A program made the translations under genes and the position numbers. Under the pieces are notes generated by a model, which saw only the letters and a program-made list of their open reading frames with translations, was not told where the DNA came from and searched no databases. 5,181 nt of DNA from Gorillibacterium sp. (lineage in GTDB: Bacteria; Bacillota; Bacilli; Paenibacillales; NBRC-103111), in the NCBI GenBank assembly GCA_023511325.1, contig JAIMBU010000287.1:1-5181 (forward strand), in the 5' to 3' direction. Positions 1-5,181 of the stretch are shown here, in pieces. The first letter of the stretch is position 1. Each line of letters opens with the position of its first letter.

Positions 1-73
1 GCCCTGCATTCAACAGCTCAATGCAGGTATGGCTTCCGATGTAGCCTGCTCCCCCCGTTACGAGTACCGCCAT
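1..73 (-). CDS. galE: UDP-glucose 4-epimerase, N-terminal 24 codons (partial, runs off the left edge)
   Basis: This is the start of a short-chain dehydrogenase/reductase of the GalE type, which interconverts UDP-glucose and UDP-galactose in the cytosol using bound NAD. The visible residues begin MAVLVTGGAGYIGSHTC. They contain the Rossmann dinucleotide-binding motif GxxGxxG (G7 to G13), followed by the SHT stretch and an ELLNAG helix end, as is typical of GalE. The start is supported by an AGGGGGAG ribosome binding site at 80-87, six bases upstream; no other ATG lies between it and the in-frame stop that ends the flippase. The gene follows the flippase after 42 bases with no visible terminator, so co-transcription is likely. 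In this setting it probably provides UDP-Gal (or UDP-GalNAc) for the repeat unit. The rest of the protein lies outside the window, so a related sugar-nucleotide epimerase cannot be excluded. Confidence 0.88.
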   Translation of the reverse strand, partial: MAVLVTGGAGYIGSHTCIELLNAG

Positions 74-115
74 ATCTAGCTCCCCCTTTTGTATGCTGAA
101 GTTTTCACTGTATTT

Positions 116-1702
116 CTAGACTTTGACCTTGCCCAGTCTGCGAAATCCTTTGGCTAGCGGTTGAAATACCCCCTTGACGCTCTGAAGCATCGCTTTCTCC
201 GACGGATTAGCACCTAGCAAATAGAGGAGAGCCACATAGAGCATGAGAAAAGCGAAGCACTTGGCAACCCATGTACTCCAGGCATACCCTGGAATCAGGT
301 TAAGCAGCATCCCAGCTCCATAAGCTGTTGCCATGGCGGGCAGTAGCTTGCCAATCTGCTTAAAGAATTGACGGAAGTCGTAAGCGAACACTTTAACATA
401 ATGGATATTAACGACAATCCAGTTCAGGAGCACGATCGCCAAAGCCAAACCGAAGGTCATCCCGATTACACCGTAGCCTCTTACCAAGAGTGTTCCTAGT
501 AAAGCACCAAGCGCCATGACGACCAGTTGAAGCATGGTCCGTAGCCCATCCTTTTTCATCGCCCGAAGAATCATCACATTAGGATATTGGATCATCTGAA
601 CGAGCATCGCCAGCATCAGAATCAGGCCGATCTCCCAGGAGAGCGCATAGTCACTGCCTACCCACAGATGAATGAACTCTCGGCCGTAGAGCTGATAGCC
701 AAGCAAGATCCCCCCGAGCAGCATGAACTGAATCCGGCCAATCTTTACACAGAAAGCGGTGAGCACCGCCCCCTGTGCTCCTTGGGTGACCATTTGCGTC
801 ACCCGGGGAAGCAGCTTTCCGTTGATGACTCCTGATATATATTGGAAATAACTGATCAACGTTGTGCCTACCGCATAAACGGCAACTGCTTTTGAGCCGG
901 ATAACGCCCCTAGCACAAGCAGCCCGATTCGCCAAAACAGCAGATCAGCCAAATTACCAATGAAAACAAAGGAGGAGTACCGGGTAATTTCTCGCAGCAA
1001 TGTTCGGTCAAAGGAAAATCTTGGTGGCTTACTGACCGACTGCTCTTCCCTTGCGGGCAACCGCATCCGCATGCCCAGCTTTCGCTTGGCGAATAGGAAG
1101 TAAGCCGACCCCATGCCAACATTGAGCAGGGTATCCACTGCAACCACGGCTAGTGATTTGTAGCCTAGCAGAAGCAGCACCGATAGAGCGCTAATGCGGA
1201 TGATCAGGCGAACAAAGCTAATCCCATTCAACACGGCATATTTCTCATAGCCTTGAATATAAGCGTGATAAGCACCGATAAAAAAAGAAAACGTGATGTT
1301 GACCAGCAAAATGAGAAAAATTGATTTGGCGGTGTCCAGTTCGTGAACTGTCAGCTTGCCGCTATAGATAACATCCAGCAGCCCATAAAACCCCACTCCA
1401 GCTAAGAGGCTGATTGTAGCGATTGCCGCGTAAATTGCCATGCATAGGGTGAGTAGCCCCATCTCCTTATCCTTGCGTTGCTCAGCACGATATTGCGCCA
1501 CATAGCGGACGATCGCGTCGCCAAAGCCAAAATCAAGGACCGCTAGACCAGCGATAAACGCGCCCATCAAAGAGTAAACGCCATACTCTGATTGACCCAA
1601 TGAACGGATGAGAAAGGGCGTAAACAAAACCCCTGTCAGCATATCGGCGGCAAAGATACCGTAGGAAGTGATGATGCCCAGCTTGATATCCTTTGTTGAC
1701 AT
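116..1702 (-). CDS. Wzx-type oligosaccharide flippase (polysaccharide biosynthesis protein, MOP superfamily)
   Basis: This 528-residue protein is strongly hydrophobic, with many membrane segments spread from about residue 8 to 500, as expected for the 12-14 helix Wzx/MOP exporters. Such proteins move undecaprenyl-diphosphate-linked repeat units from the inner to the outer face of the cytoplasmic membrane. The N-terminus carries family signatures: a first helix followed by TPFLIRSLGQSEYGVYSL (about 28-45), then LDFGFGDAIVRYVAQYR (about 56-72), which matches the usual 'LG..eYG.y.l' and 'ldfGl..a..ry.a' patterns. A cytoplasmic loop near 205-240 is charged, and the C-terminal tail (about 505-528) is basic. 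The length is at the long end for the family. The ATG directly follows the TAA of the GT2 gene and uses a GAAGG site inside that gene, so the two are probably translationally coupled. Family assignment is firm; the transported glycan is unknown. Confidence 0.93.
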   Translation of the reverse strand: MSTKDIKLGIITSYGIFAADMLTGVLFTPFLIRSLGQSEYGVYSLMGAFIAGLAVLDFGFGDAIVRYVAQYRAEQRKDKEMGLLTLCMAIYAAIATISLLAGVGFYGLLDVIYSGKLTVHELDTAKSIFLILLVNITFSFFIGAYHAYIQGYEKYAVLNGISFVRLIIRISALSVLLLLGYKSLAVVAVDTLLNVGMGSAYFLFAKRKLGMRMRLPAREEQSVSKPPRFSFDRTLLREITRYSSFVFIGNLADLLFWRIGLLVLGALSGSKAVAVYAVGTTLISYFQYISGVINGKLLPRVTQMVTQGAQGAVLTAFCVKIGRIQFMLLGGILLGYQLYGREFIHLWVGSDYALSWEIGLILMLAMLVQMIQYPNVMILRAMKKDGLRTMLQLVVMALGALLGTLLVRGYGVIGMTFGLALAIVLLNWIVVNIHYVKVFAYDFRQFFKQIGKLLPAMATAYGAGMLLNLIPGYAWSTWVAKCFAFLMLYVALLYLLGANPSEKAMLQSVKGVFQPLAKGFRRLGKVKV

Positions 1703-2806
1703 TTACCCGCCTTCACTTCCCCTTGCTGCGACCTGCGAGTGGCTCGGCTGAATCAACGATAAAGTCTGCTTGAGCCTATGTCTCACTCGCCTGTATTGAT
1801 TGTGGAGAATTGCCGCGACCCGAATCAAGCTGAGGCTATGGTGACGTAATCCGTAGAGAATGAATTGCTGAAACGGATTCAGCTTCAGATGTACGGTCTG
1901 CAGCATTTGCCGCACATGCGGATCATGAATGATCCGCCGGATGCGACTCTGCCGTTCAGCATAAGGAAGAGGATTCAGTCTGCCGTATTCAACTTGAATC
2001 GTTTGCAGGGTTTGGCGGATAAACCACTCCCCGACCACAGTTCGGGCTTCCTCTCCATTACACAATCGCAACAAGCATTTCTCCTTTTCCTGTAAGAGCC
2101 GCAGCAGCGTGTCAAAAACATCCGCACGAAACTTCATCGTGTTCGAGGCTGCATGTCTGCGGAAATAATAGAGCGGGCGGTCAACATAAGCGATTCGGCT
2201 CATCACGGAGAGCGCATCCTGATTAAAGACGACATCCTGCATCAGCGGCATATCCTCGGGTGATTCGACTCCGTTTTGAAGCAGCAAGGACCGGCGAAAA
2301 ATTTTGTTCCAGGTGAACGCATGCAGCTGTCCAGATAAGAGTGGGGTCATAATGGTCCTGTGCACCTCTGCTTGCCCAGCAGCAAGCTTGGAGAGAAACG
2401 GGTACCTCACTGGAATGCACGTATCGGAGCCCTCATAACACTCATAAAAGCCACAGATAACCGCATCTGCATCATCTGCTTGAGCCACCGCATACATCAC
2501 AGAGAACATATCAACAGCGATCCAGTCATCTGGGTCGACAAAGCCGATGTATTGACCGGAGGCGAGCTGCACCCCGGCATTGCGAGCACTACTTGATCCG
2601 CCATTGGCTTGGTGAATCACTTTGATCCGTGAATCACGAGCTGCATATTCATCAGCTATTGCTCCGCATCGGTCGGGCGAGCCGTCGTCGACTAGAATGA
2701 CTTCGATCTCGCGTAGCGTTCCCGCTAGGATGGAATTGAGGCAGGCGGGCAAATAGGCTTCCACCTTATAAATCGGTAAGATGATGCTTACAGCCGCCGC
2801 TTGCAT
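1703..2806 (-). CDS. Glycosyltransferase family 2 (GT-A fold) for repeat-unit assembly
   Basis: This 367-residue protein is a membrane-associated inverting glycosyltransferase that would transfer a sugar from a nucleotide donor to the lipid-linked repeat unit in the cytoplasm. The GT-A domain occupies about residues 5-210. It shows VSIILPIYKVEAYLPACLNS at the N-terminus, the nucleotide-binding VDDGSPD (39-45), the NGGSSSARNAG motif (68-78), and the metal-binding DPDD followed by W (91-95). A WNKIFRR block (166-172) and a MQDVVFNQDAL block (189-199) resemble the acceptor-side region of EpsJ-like enzymes. The C-terminal third is basic and helical-looking and has no domain I recognise. The start is firm: a canonical AGGAGGG lies at 2814-2820, and the leader reading back in frame meets a stop (TGA at 2849-2851) with no other ATG. 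The donor sugar cannot be read from sequence. Confidence 0.94.
   Translation of the reverse strand: MQAAAVSIILPIYKVEAYLPACLNSILAGTLREIEVILVDDGSPDRCGAIADEYAARDSRIKVIHQANGGSSSARNAGVQLASGQYIGFVDPDDWIAVDMFSVMYAVAQADDADAVICGFYECYEGSDTCIPVRYPFLSKLAAGQAEVHRTIMTPLLSGQLHAFTWNKIFRRSLLLQNGVESPEDMPLMQDVVFNQDALSVMSRIAYVDRPLYYFRRHAASNTMKFRADVFDTLLRLLQEKEKCLLRLCNGEEARTVVGEWFIRQTLQTIQVEYGRLNPLPYAERQSRIRRIIHDPHVRQMLQTVHLKLNPFQQFILYGLRHHSLSLIRVAAILHNQYRRVRHRLKQTLSLIQPSHSQVAARGSEGG
1710..1724 (-). promoter_or_regulatory. Flippase ribosome binding site embedded in the end of the GT2 gene
   Basis: On the minus strand the last codons of the GT2 gene read AAGGGGAAGTGAAGG, which gives a GAAGG core seven bases before the flippase ATG and a second, more distant AAGGGG. 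The tail residues RGSEGG of the glycosyltransferase are therefore encoded by Shine-Dalgarno sequence. With the stop and start codons abutting, ribosomes ending GT2 can restart on the flippase. Confidence 0.7.
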
Positions 2807-2830
2807 AGTGCTTCCCTCCTCTCGTTTCCG

Positions 2831-2848
2831 TATAAAACAATATAAAAC
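2831..2848. repeat. Two direct copies of TATAAAAC, 10 bases apart
   Basis: The octamer TATAAAAC occurs at 2831-2838 and again at 2841-2848 with a two-base spacer, so the period is one helical turn. It lies in the untranslated leader of the GT2 gene, just upstream of its ribosome binding site. The transcript reads GUUUUAUA twice. It could be slippage-derived sequence; a regulatory role is only a possibility. Confidence 0.6.
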
Positions 2849-2858
2849 TCATTCGCCC

Positions 2859-2911
2859 TAGGGTATAGGTGTGCTAGGTGTGCAGCCTTCACCCTACCCA
2901 TACCTACCCTA
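2859..2911 (-). repeat. Imperfect inverted repeat over the GT4 stop codon, possible mRNA hairpin
   Basis: The arms are 2859-2873 and 2899-2911. On the minus-strand transcript seven pairs (UAGGGUA with UACCCUA) are followed by a two-base bulge, three more pairs, an A-C mismatch and two pairs. Inside, AGGGUG and CACACCU can form a second, bulged stem. The UAG stop of the GT4 gene is the first triplet of the outer stem. No uridine run follows directly; the nearest U-rich stretch starts about 11 bases further on. It is therefore a weak terminator candidate at best and could instead be an mRNA-stabilising or processing structure between the two glycosyltransferase genes. The pairing was worked out by eye. 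Confidence 0.45.
2866..2883. repeat. Perfect 9-base tandem duplication TAGGTGTGC
   Basis: TAGGTGTGC occurs twice head to tail with no mismatch, at 2866-2874 and 2875-2883. It is in the gap between the GT4 and GT2 genes and forms part of the left arm and loop of the inverted repeat at 2859-2911. The pattern fits replication slippage or duplication. Confidence 0.75.
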
Positions 2912-2912
2912 T
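2893..2912. repeat. Imperfect 10-base tandem duplication at the GT4 stop codon
   Basis: CCTACCCATA at 2893-2902 is followed directly by CCTACCCTAT at 2903-2912; the copies match at the first seven bases and then differ by order of the last three. The second copy contains the stop codon of the GT4 gene, so the duplication runs right up to the coding region without altering the protein before the stop. Confidence 0.6.
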
Positions 2913-4096
2913 GCCTCGATCAATTCATAGAATTTAGCTAATTCTCCGCTATTGCGCGTCCCGCTTCCGATCAAGCGATCGGATAACTCCCCCCGCAGCG
3001 CTGCTGATGCGTAAAGCCGCTCAATTCCGTCGGCAAGGCCCTGCGGATGAAGGGTTACATGGATTCCTGTTTCTCCTTCAACAATCTGCCGCTGGAACGA
3101 GGGAATATCGGTCACGACGACCGGTCGCCATAACGCAAGTGCTTCTTCGACTGCTATGCAGTGGGCTTCAGTAAGGGAGGGCTGCACGTAAATATCACAG
3201 CTGGCGATGTAGGGATAAGGATTCGCCTGCTCTCCCAGTAGGACGAAAGCATCCGCTATTCCTTGTTCAGCCGCCCGCTGCTTCAGTTCCTCCGTAAGTG
3301 GTCCACCACCGATCAGATACCAACGCACGTTAAGTCCTCTGTCCACCAGCAGTCGGCAGGCTTCCAGTGCCAGCAGCACCCCTTTTTCCTCAACCAGACG
3401 AGCAACTGTAGCAAGTCGGATGCCGCTAAATCCATCTTGATAGCCCTCCTCCCTAGATAATGCGCGGATGGTAACAGGAGATATCTGATTGTGAATCACC
3501 CGCATCTTGCCCGCGTATTCCGGGAAATACGCGGCCAGTGTATTACGAGCAGGCTCGGCAACCGAAACAATATAATCACAGGTGGCGAAGCTCTTCCGCT
3601 CCAGCCGTGGGCAAGGCCAGCCTTGGCTCTCGCTGTAGGCGTAATCCATATGGTTGTAGAGGATTTTCTTGTTTGCACTCACCTTCTCTGCCACATAGTA
3701 GTTGCAGAAAAAATCAAGATAGCTAATCGCACTATCATAGTGGCGCCAAGTCCGGATCAAGGAATACCGATAGATGCTCCAGCGGATGCCAACCCCCTTG
3801 CCCTTGGAGAATTTAGCTAGGGTAGAGCTAAGCACCCTACCGGCAAGTAAGCGCAGACGACCCGCTTTCAGCAGCAAGGGGATTGCCTGCGGAAGCGAAA
3901 CCGTAAAGGTATCGAACAAGGGTGGGAGAATATTCACCTGAGGCGGCACCAGCTTGTAAAGCAATCCGCTGTGGTCAAAGAGCAGTAGATCCACCTCGTA
4001 TTTGCTGTAATCGAGGTCGGTCAAAAGCGTGAGCAAGCTTCGCTCGACACCCCCAGTGTGCAGATATTGGGTGACAAACAGCAGGCGTTTCTTCAT
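2909..4096 (-). CDS. Glycosyltransferase family 4 (GT-B fold) for repeat-unit assembly
   Basis: This 395-residue protein is a retaining GT-B glycosyltransferase that would add a sugar to the lipid-linked repeat unit at the cytoplasmic face of the membrane. The N-terminal domain opens with KRLLFVTQYLHTGGVERSLL, whose TGGVERSL (14-21) is the usual glycine-rich acceptor-domain motif. The C-terminal donor-binding domain (about 225-380) shows LATVARLVEEKG (228-239), with the conserved Arg233 and Lys238 phosphate contacts, then LIGGGP (261-266), and the E-x7-E pair Glu310/Glu318 in TEAHCIAVEEAL. Length is normal for the family. The start is unambiguous: an in-frame TAG sits immediately before the ATG and an AAGGGG ribosome binding site lies at 4104-4109. 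A 72-base AT-rich gap separates it from the gene upstream, and a 102-base repeat-rich gap follows. Donor and acceptor sugars are unknown. Confidence 0.94.
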   Translation of the reverse strand: MKKRLLFVTQYLHTGGVERSLLTLLTDLDYSKYEVDLLLFDHSGLLYKLVPPQVNILPPLFDTFTVSLPQAIPLLLKAGRLRLLAGRVLSSTLAKFSKGKGVGIRWSIYRYSLIRTWRHYDSAISYLDFFCNYYVAEKVSANKKILYNHMDYAYSESQGWPCPRLERKSFATCDYIVSVAEPARNTLAAYFPEYAGKMRVIHNQISPVTIRALSREEGYQDGFSGIRLATVARLVEEKGVLLALEACRLLVDRGLNVRWYLIGGGPLTEELKQRAAEQGIADAFVLLGEQANPYPYIASCDIYVQPSLTEAHCIAVEEALALWRPVVVTDIPSFQRQIVEGETGIHVTLHPQGLADGIERLYASAALRGELSDRLIGSGTRNSGELAKFYELIEA

Positions 4097-4168
4097 CTAC
4101 TCACCCCTTTCTGGCAACGCTTCTGCTCTGTTTATTTTCTATTTGGCGAAAAATCTGCTTTTGGTATT

Positions 4169-4921
4169 TTAGCTTTTACCACCGGATGGGGAGAGCAGCT
4201 TACGCATTCTTCCGATAAATTCAGGACCCGTCAGCCGACTGACAACCAGCTTGATGCTGCTGCGAAGTCTTACATGCTTGGGTAGCCAGGACTTAGCAAA
4301 ATGGTGAATCGCATAGCTATTCTCGGTTATATAATTGGCTCCGTTAATGTAGTCATAGGGTGAAAAGTAGGTGCGGGGATAAAAGGTCAGCCCATTGGCT
4401 AAAACCTGATATAGCCCATTGGCCACCAGCCCATGCTTCAAGCAATTGCGTGTCGTCGCTGTTGTGTTTGTGGTCAGATCATACGATCCATCGGGTCGCA
4501 GAAATAATCTTGCTCGATATTCATCAAGCAATTCACCAATCCACAGATGCTCCTTCACAGCTGCCATCAGCCCAGCGGGAACATAGGAATTGTCCTCAAA
4601 GCCTGAGAACATCGAATGATGGAGAAAGGGTTGAAGTGGCTTCAGCACCTCTACATCCGTATCCATATAGACCCCACCATGCTGATACAAAGCGTGTAGC
4701 CTGACATAATCACTGACAAAGGCATATTTGCGAGCTTCATAGGCTTGCCGGACGAAAGGGACTTTATTGATGTCAAAGTTATCTTCATTCCACTCCATGA
4801 ACTGGTAGTCACTCAGGTGCTTCTGCCACGTTTTCATGCATTTCTGCACCAGGCTTGGCTTTTTGCCTCGCCCGAACCAGCAATAATGGACAATCCGTGG
4901 AATCTGTTCCGTGTTATCCAT
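4169..4921 (-). CDS. GT32-type glycosyltransferase with DXD motif (capsular polysaccharide synthesis)
   Basis: This 250-residue protein matches the sugar-binding DXD (Gly_transf_sug, GT32-like) family seen in bacterial capsule and exopolysaccharide loci. It begins with IPRIVHYCWFGRGKKP (7-22), the family's N-terminal signature. It continues with WNEDNFD (44-50), and the core SDYVRLHALYQHGGVYMDTD (70-89) ends in the metal- and nucleotide-binding Asp87-Thr-Asp89. A late AIHHFAKSW (204-212) supplies the conserved histidine region. No signal peptide or membrane helix is evident, so it should act in the cytoplasm on the lipid-linked acceptor. The start is firm: an AAGGGGG site at 4930-4936 lies eight bases upstream, and an in-frame TAG at 4937-4939 closes the frame. 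It lies 22 bases after the polymerase gene, indicating one operon. The sugar transferred cannot be predicted. Confidence 0.93.
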   Translation of the reverse strand: MDNTEQIPRIVHYCWFGRGKKPSLVQKCMKTWQKHLSDYQFMEWNEDNFDINKVPFVRQAYEARKYAFVSDYVRLHALYQHGGVYMDTDVEVLKPLQPFLHHSMFSGFEDNSYVPAGLMAAVKEHLWIGELLDEYRARLFLRPDGSYDLTTNTTATTRNCLKHGLVANGLYQVLANGLTFYPRTYFSPYDYINGANYITENSYAIHHFAKSWLPKHVRLRSSIKLVVSRLTGPEFIGRMRKLLSPSGGKS

Positions 4922-4943
4922 CGCGTCTGCCCCCTTCTATTGT

Positions 4944-5181
4944 TTAAAATAGCAAGTAGTCACTTTGGTATTGCAATTGCAGGATAAATACATTGTCGTA
5001 AAGGAAAAAGATAAAATAAAACACAAGGATCGCAAGGTAAACGAGCTTCTGATCCTTTCGATAAAAGGATTTAACCATCCAAGTGATCATGATTAATTGG
5101 TATAGGGAGAAATAAATCGTCATTCTGGCAAAAATCCAATTCTGTGTGGCGATGATCATAAAGATCAGACTGAGTAAGGAC
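4944..5181 (-). CDS. EpsG-like polysaccharide polymerase (Wzy function), C-terminal 78 residues, partial at the right edge
   Basis: The open frame enters from the right edge and continues for 78 residues to a TAA, so the methionine at 5157-5159 is internal and not the likely start. The fragment has two hydrophobic stretches (about residues 21-35 and 47-68) separated by a basic loop, KSFYRKDQK (37-45). The segment NWIFARMTIYFSLYQLIMI resembles the 'R...YFs....l..' segment near the C-terminus of EpsG-family membrane proteins, which polymerise repeat units on the outer face of the membrane. Its place next to glycosyltransferases and a flippase supports a Wzy role. GC content is about 35% by hand count, well below the roughly 50% of the other genes. 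An unrelated multi-pass protein such as an O-antigen ligase remains possible, because most of the protein is outside the window. Confidence 0.72.
   Translation of the reverse strand, partial: SLLSLIFMIIATQNWIFARMTIYFSLYQLIMITWMVKSFYRKDQKLVYLAILVFYFIFFLYDNVFILQLQYQSDYLLF

Noticed and set aside
651..1143. Two minus-strand open frames inside the flippase gene (651-935 and 910-1143)
   Set aside because: They are out-of-frame readings of the flippase, are rich in Cys, Arg and Gly as is usual for shadow frames, and have no independent support.
2807..2858. Possible promoter before GT2 from the TATATT/TTTTATA stretch
   Set aside because: There is a -10-like AT stretch but no credible -35 hexamer at 16-18 bases upstream, so I do not call a promoter.
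3491..3820. Plus-strand open frame of 109 codons
   Set aside because: It lies opposite the GT4 gene, whose protein carries clear family motifs throughout; the plus-strand translation has no recognisable domain.
4097..4168. AT-rich 72-base gap between the GT32 and GT4 genes as promoter or terminator
   Set aside because: No TTGACA/TATAAT pair at proper spacing and no stem followed by a uridine run could be found on the minus strand; only a short AAAAGC direct repeat is present.
4169..4186. C-terminal SGGKS of the GT32-type protein as a nucleotide-binding P-loop
   Set aside because: It is only a short Gly-Lys-Ser string at the very end of the protein, without the preceding GxxxxG spacing or a following domain.
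4360..4704. Plus-strand open frame of 114 codons
   Set aside because: It is antisense to the GT32-type gene, including its DXD core, and its translation has no family resemblance and a composition typical of a shadow frame.
5157..5159. Methionine codon as the start of a small 71-residue membrane protein
   Set aside because: The frame stays open upstream to the window edge, no ribosome binding site precedes this ATG, and the sequence resembles the end of an EpsG-like protein.

Overview
The window is the 3' part of an exopolysaccharide or capsule biosynthesis cluster of the Wzx/Wzy type, with every gene on the minus strand. In transcription order (high to low coordinates) it holds: the C-terminal end of an EpsG-like polysaccharide polymerase (cut by the right edge), a GT32-type sugar transferase with a DXD motif, a GT4 glycosyltransferase, a GT2 glycosyltransferase, a Wzx-type oligosaccharide flippase, and the first 24 codons of a UDP-glucose 4-epimerase, galE (cut by the left edge).

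The organism is most likely a Gram-positive of the Bacillota, with a Paenibacillus-like lineage as my best guess. The reasons are GC near 50% in most genes, strong purine-rich Shine-Dalgarno sequences (AGGAGGG, AAGGGG, AAGGGGG) 6-8 bases before each ATG, and an EpsG-family polymerase. The genus is inferred from general resemblance and not proved by the sequence.

Region by region: 4944-5181 is polymerase, distinctly AT-rich (about 35% GC by hand count). 4922-4943 is a 22-base gap. 4169-4921 is the GT32-type enzyme. 4097-4168 is an AT-rich 72-base gap with no clear signal. 2909-4096 is the GT4 enzyme. 2807-2908 is a 102-base gap built largely of short tandem duplications, which also make an imperfect hairpin over the GT4 stop codon. 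1703-2806 is GT2. 116-1702 is the flippase, whose ATG directly follows the GT2 stop codon. 74-115 is a 42-base gap. 1-73 is the start of galE. No non-coding stretch exceeds 300 bases.

Together the genes describe a standard pathway. GalE would supply UDP-galactose (or UDP-GalNAc), the three glycosyltransferases would extend a lipid-linked repeat unit at the inner face of the membrane, the flippase would export it, and the EpsG-like protein would polymerise it outside. The priming transferase and chain-length control genes are not in the window and would be expected upstream of the right edge. I see no undescribed system here. The points worth a second look are the composition break at the polymerase, the repeat-rich 2807-2912 gap, and the GT2/flippase TAA-ATG junction.
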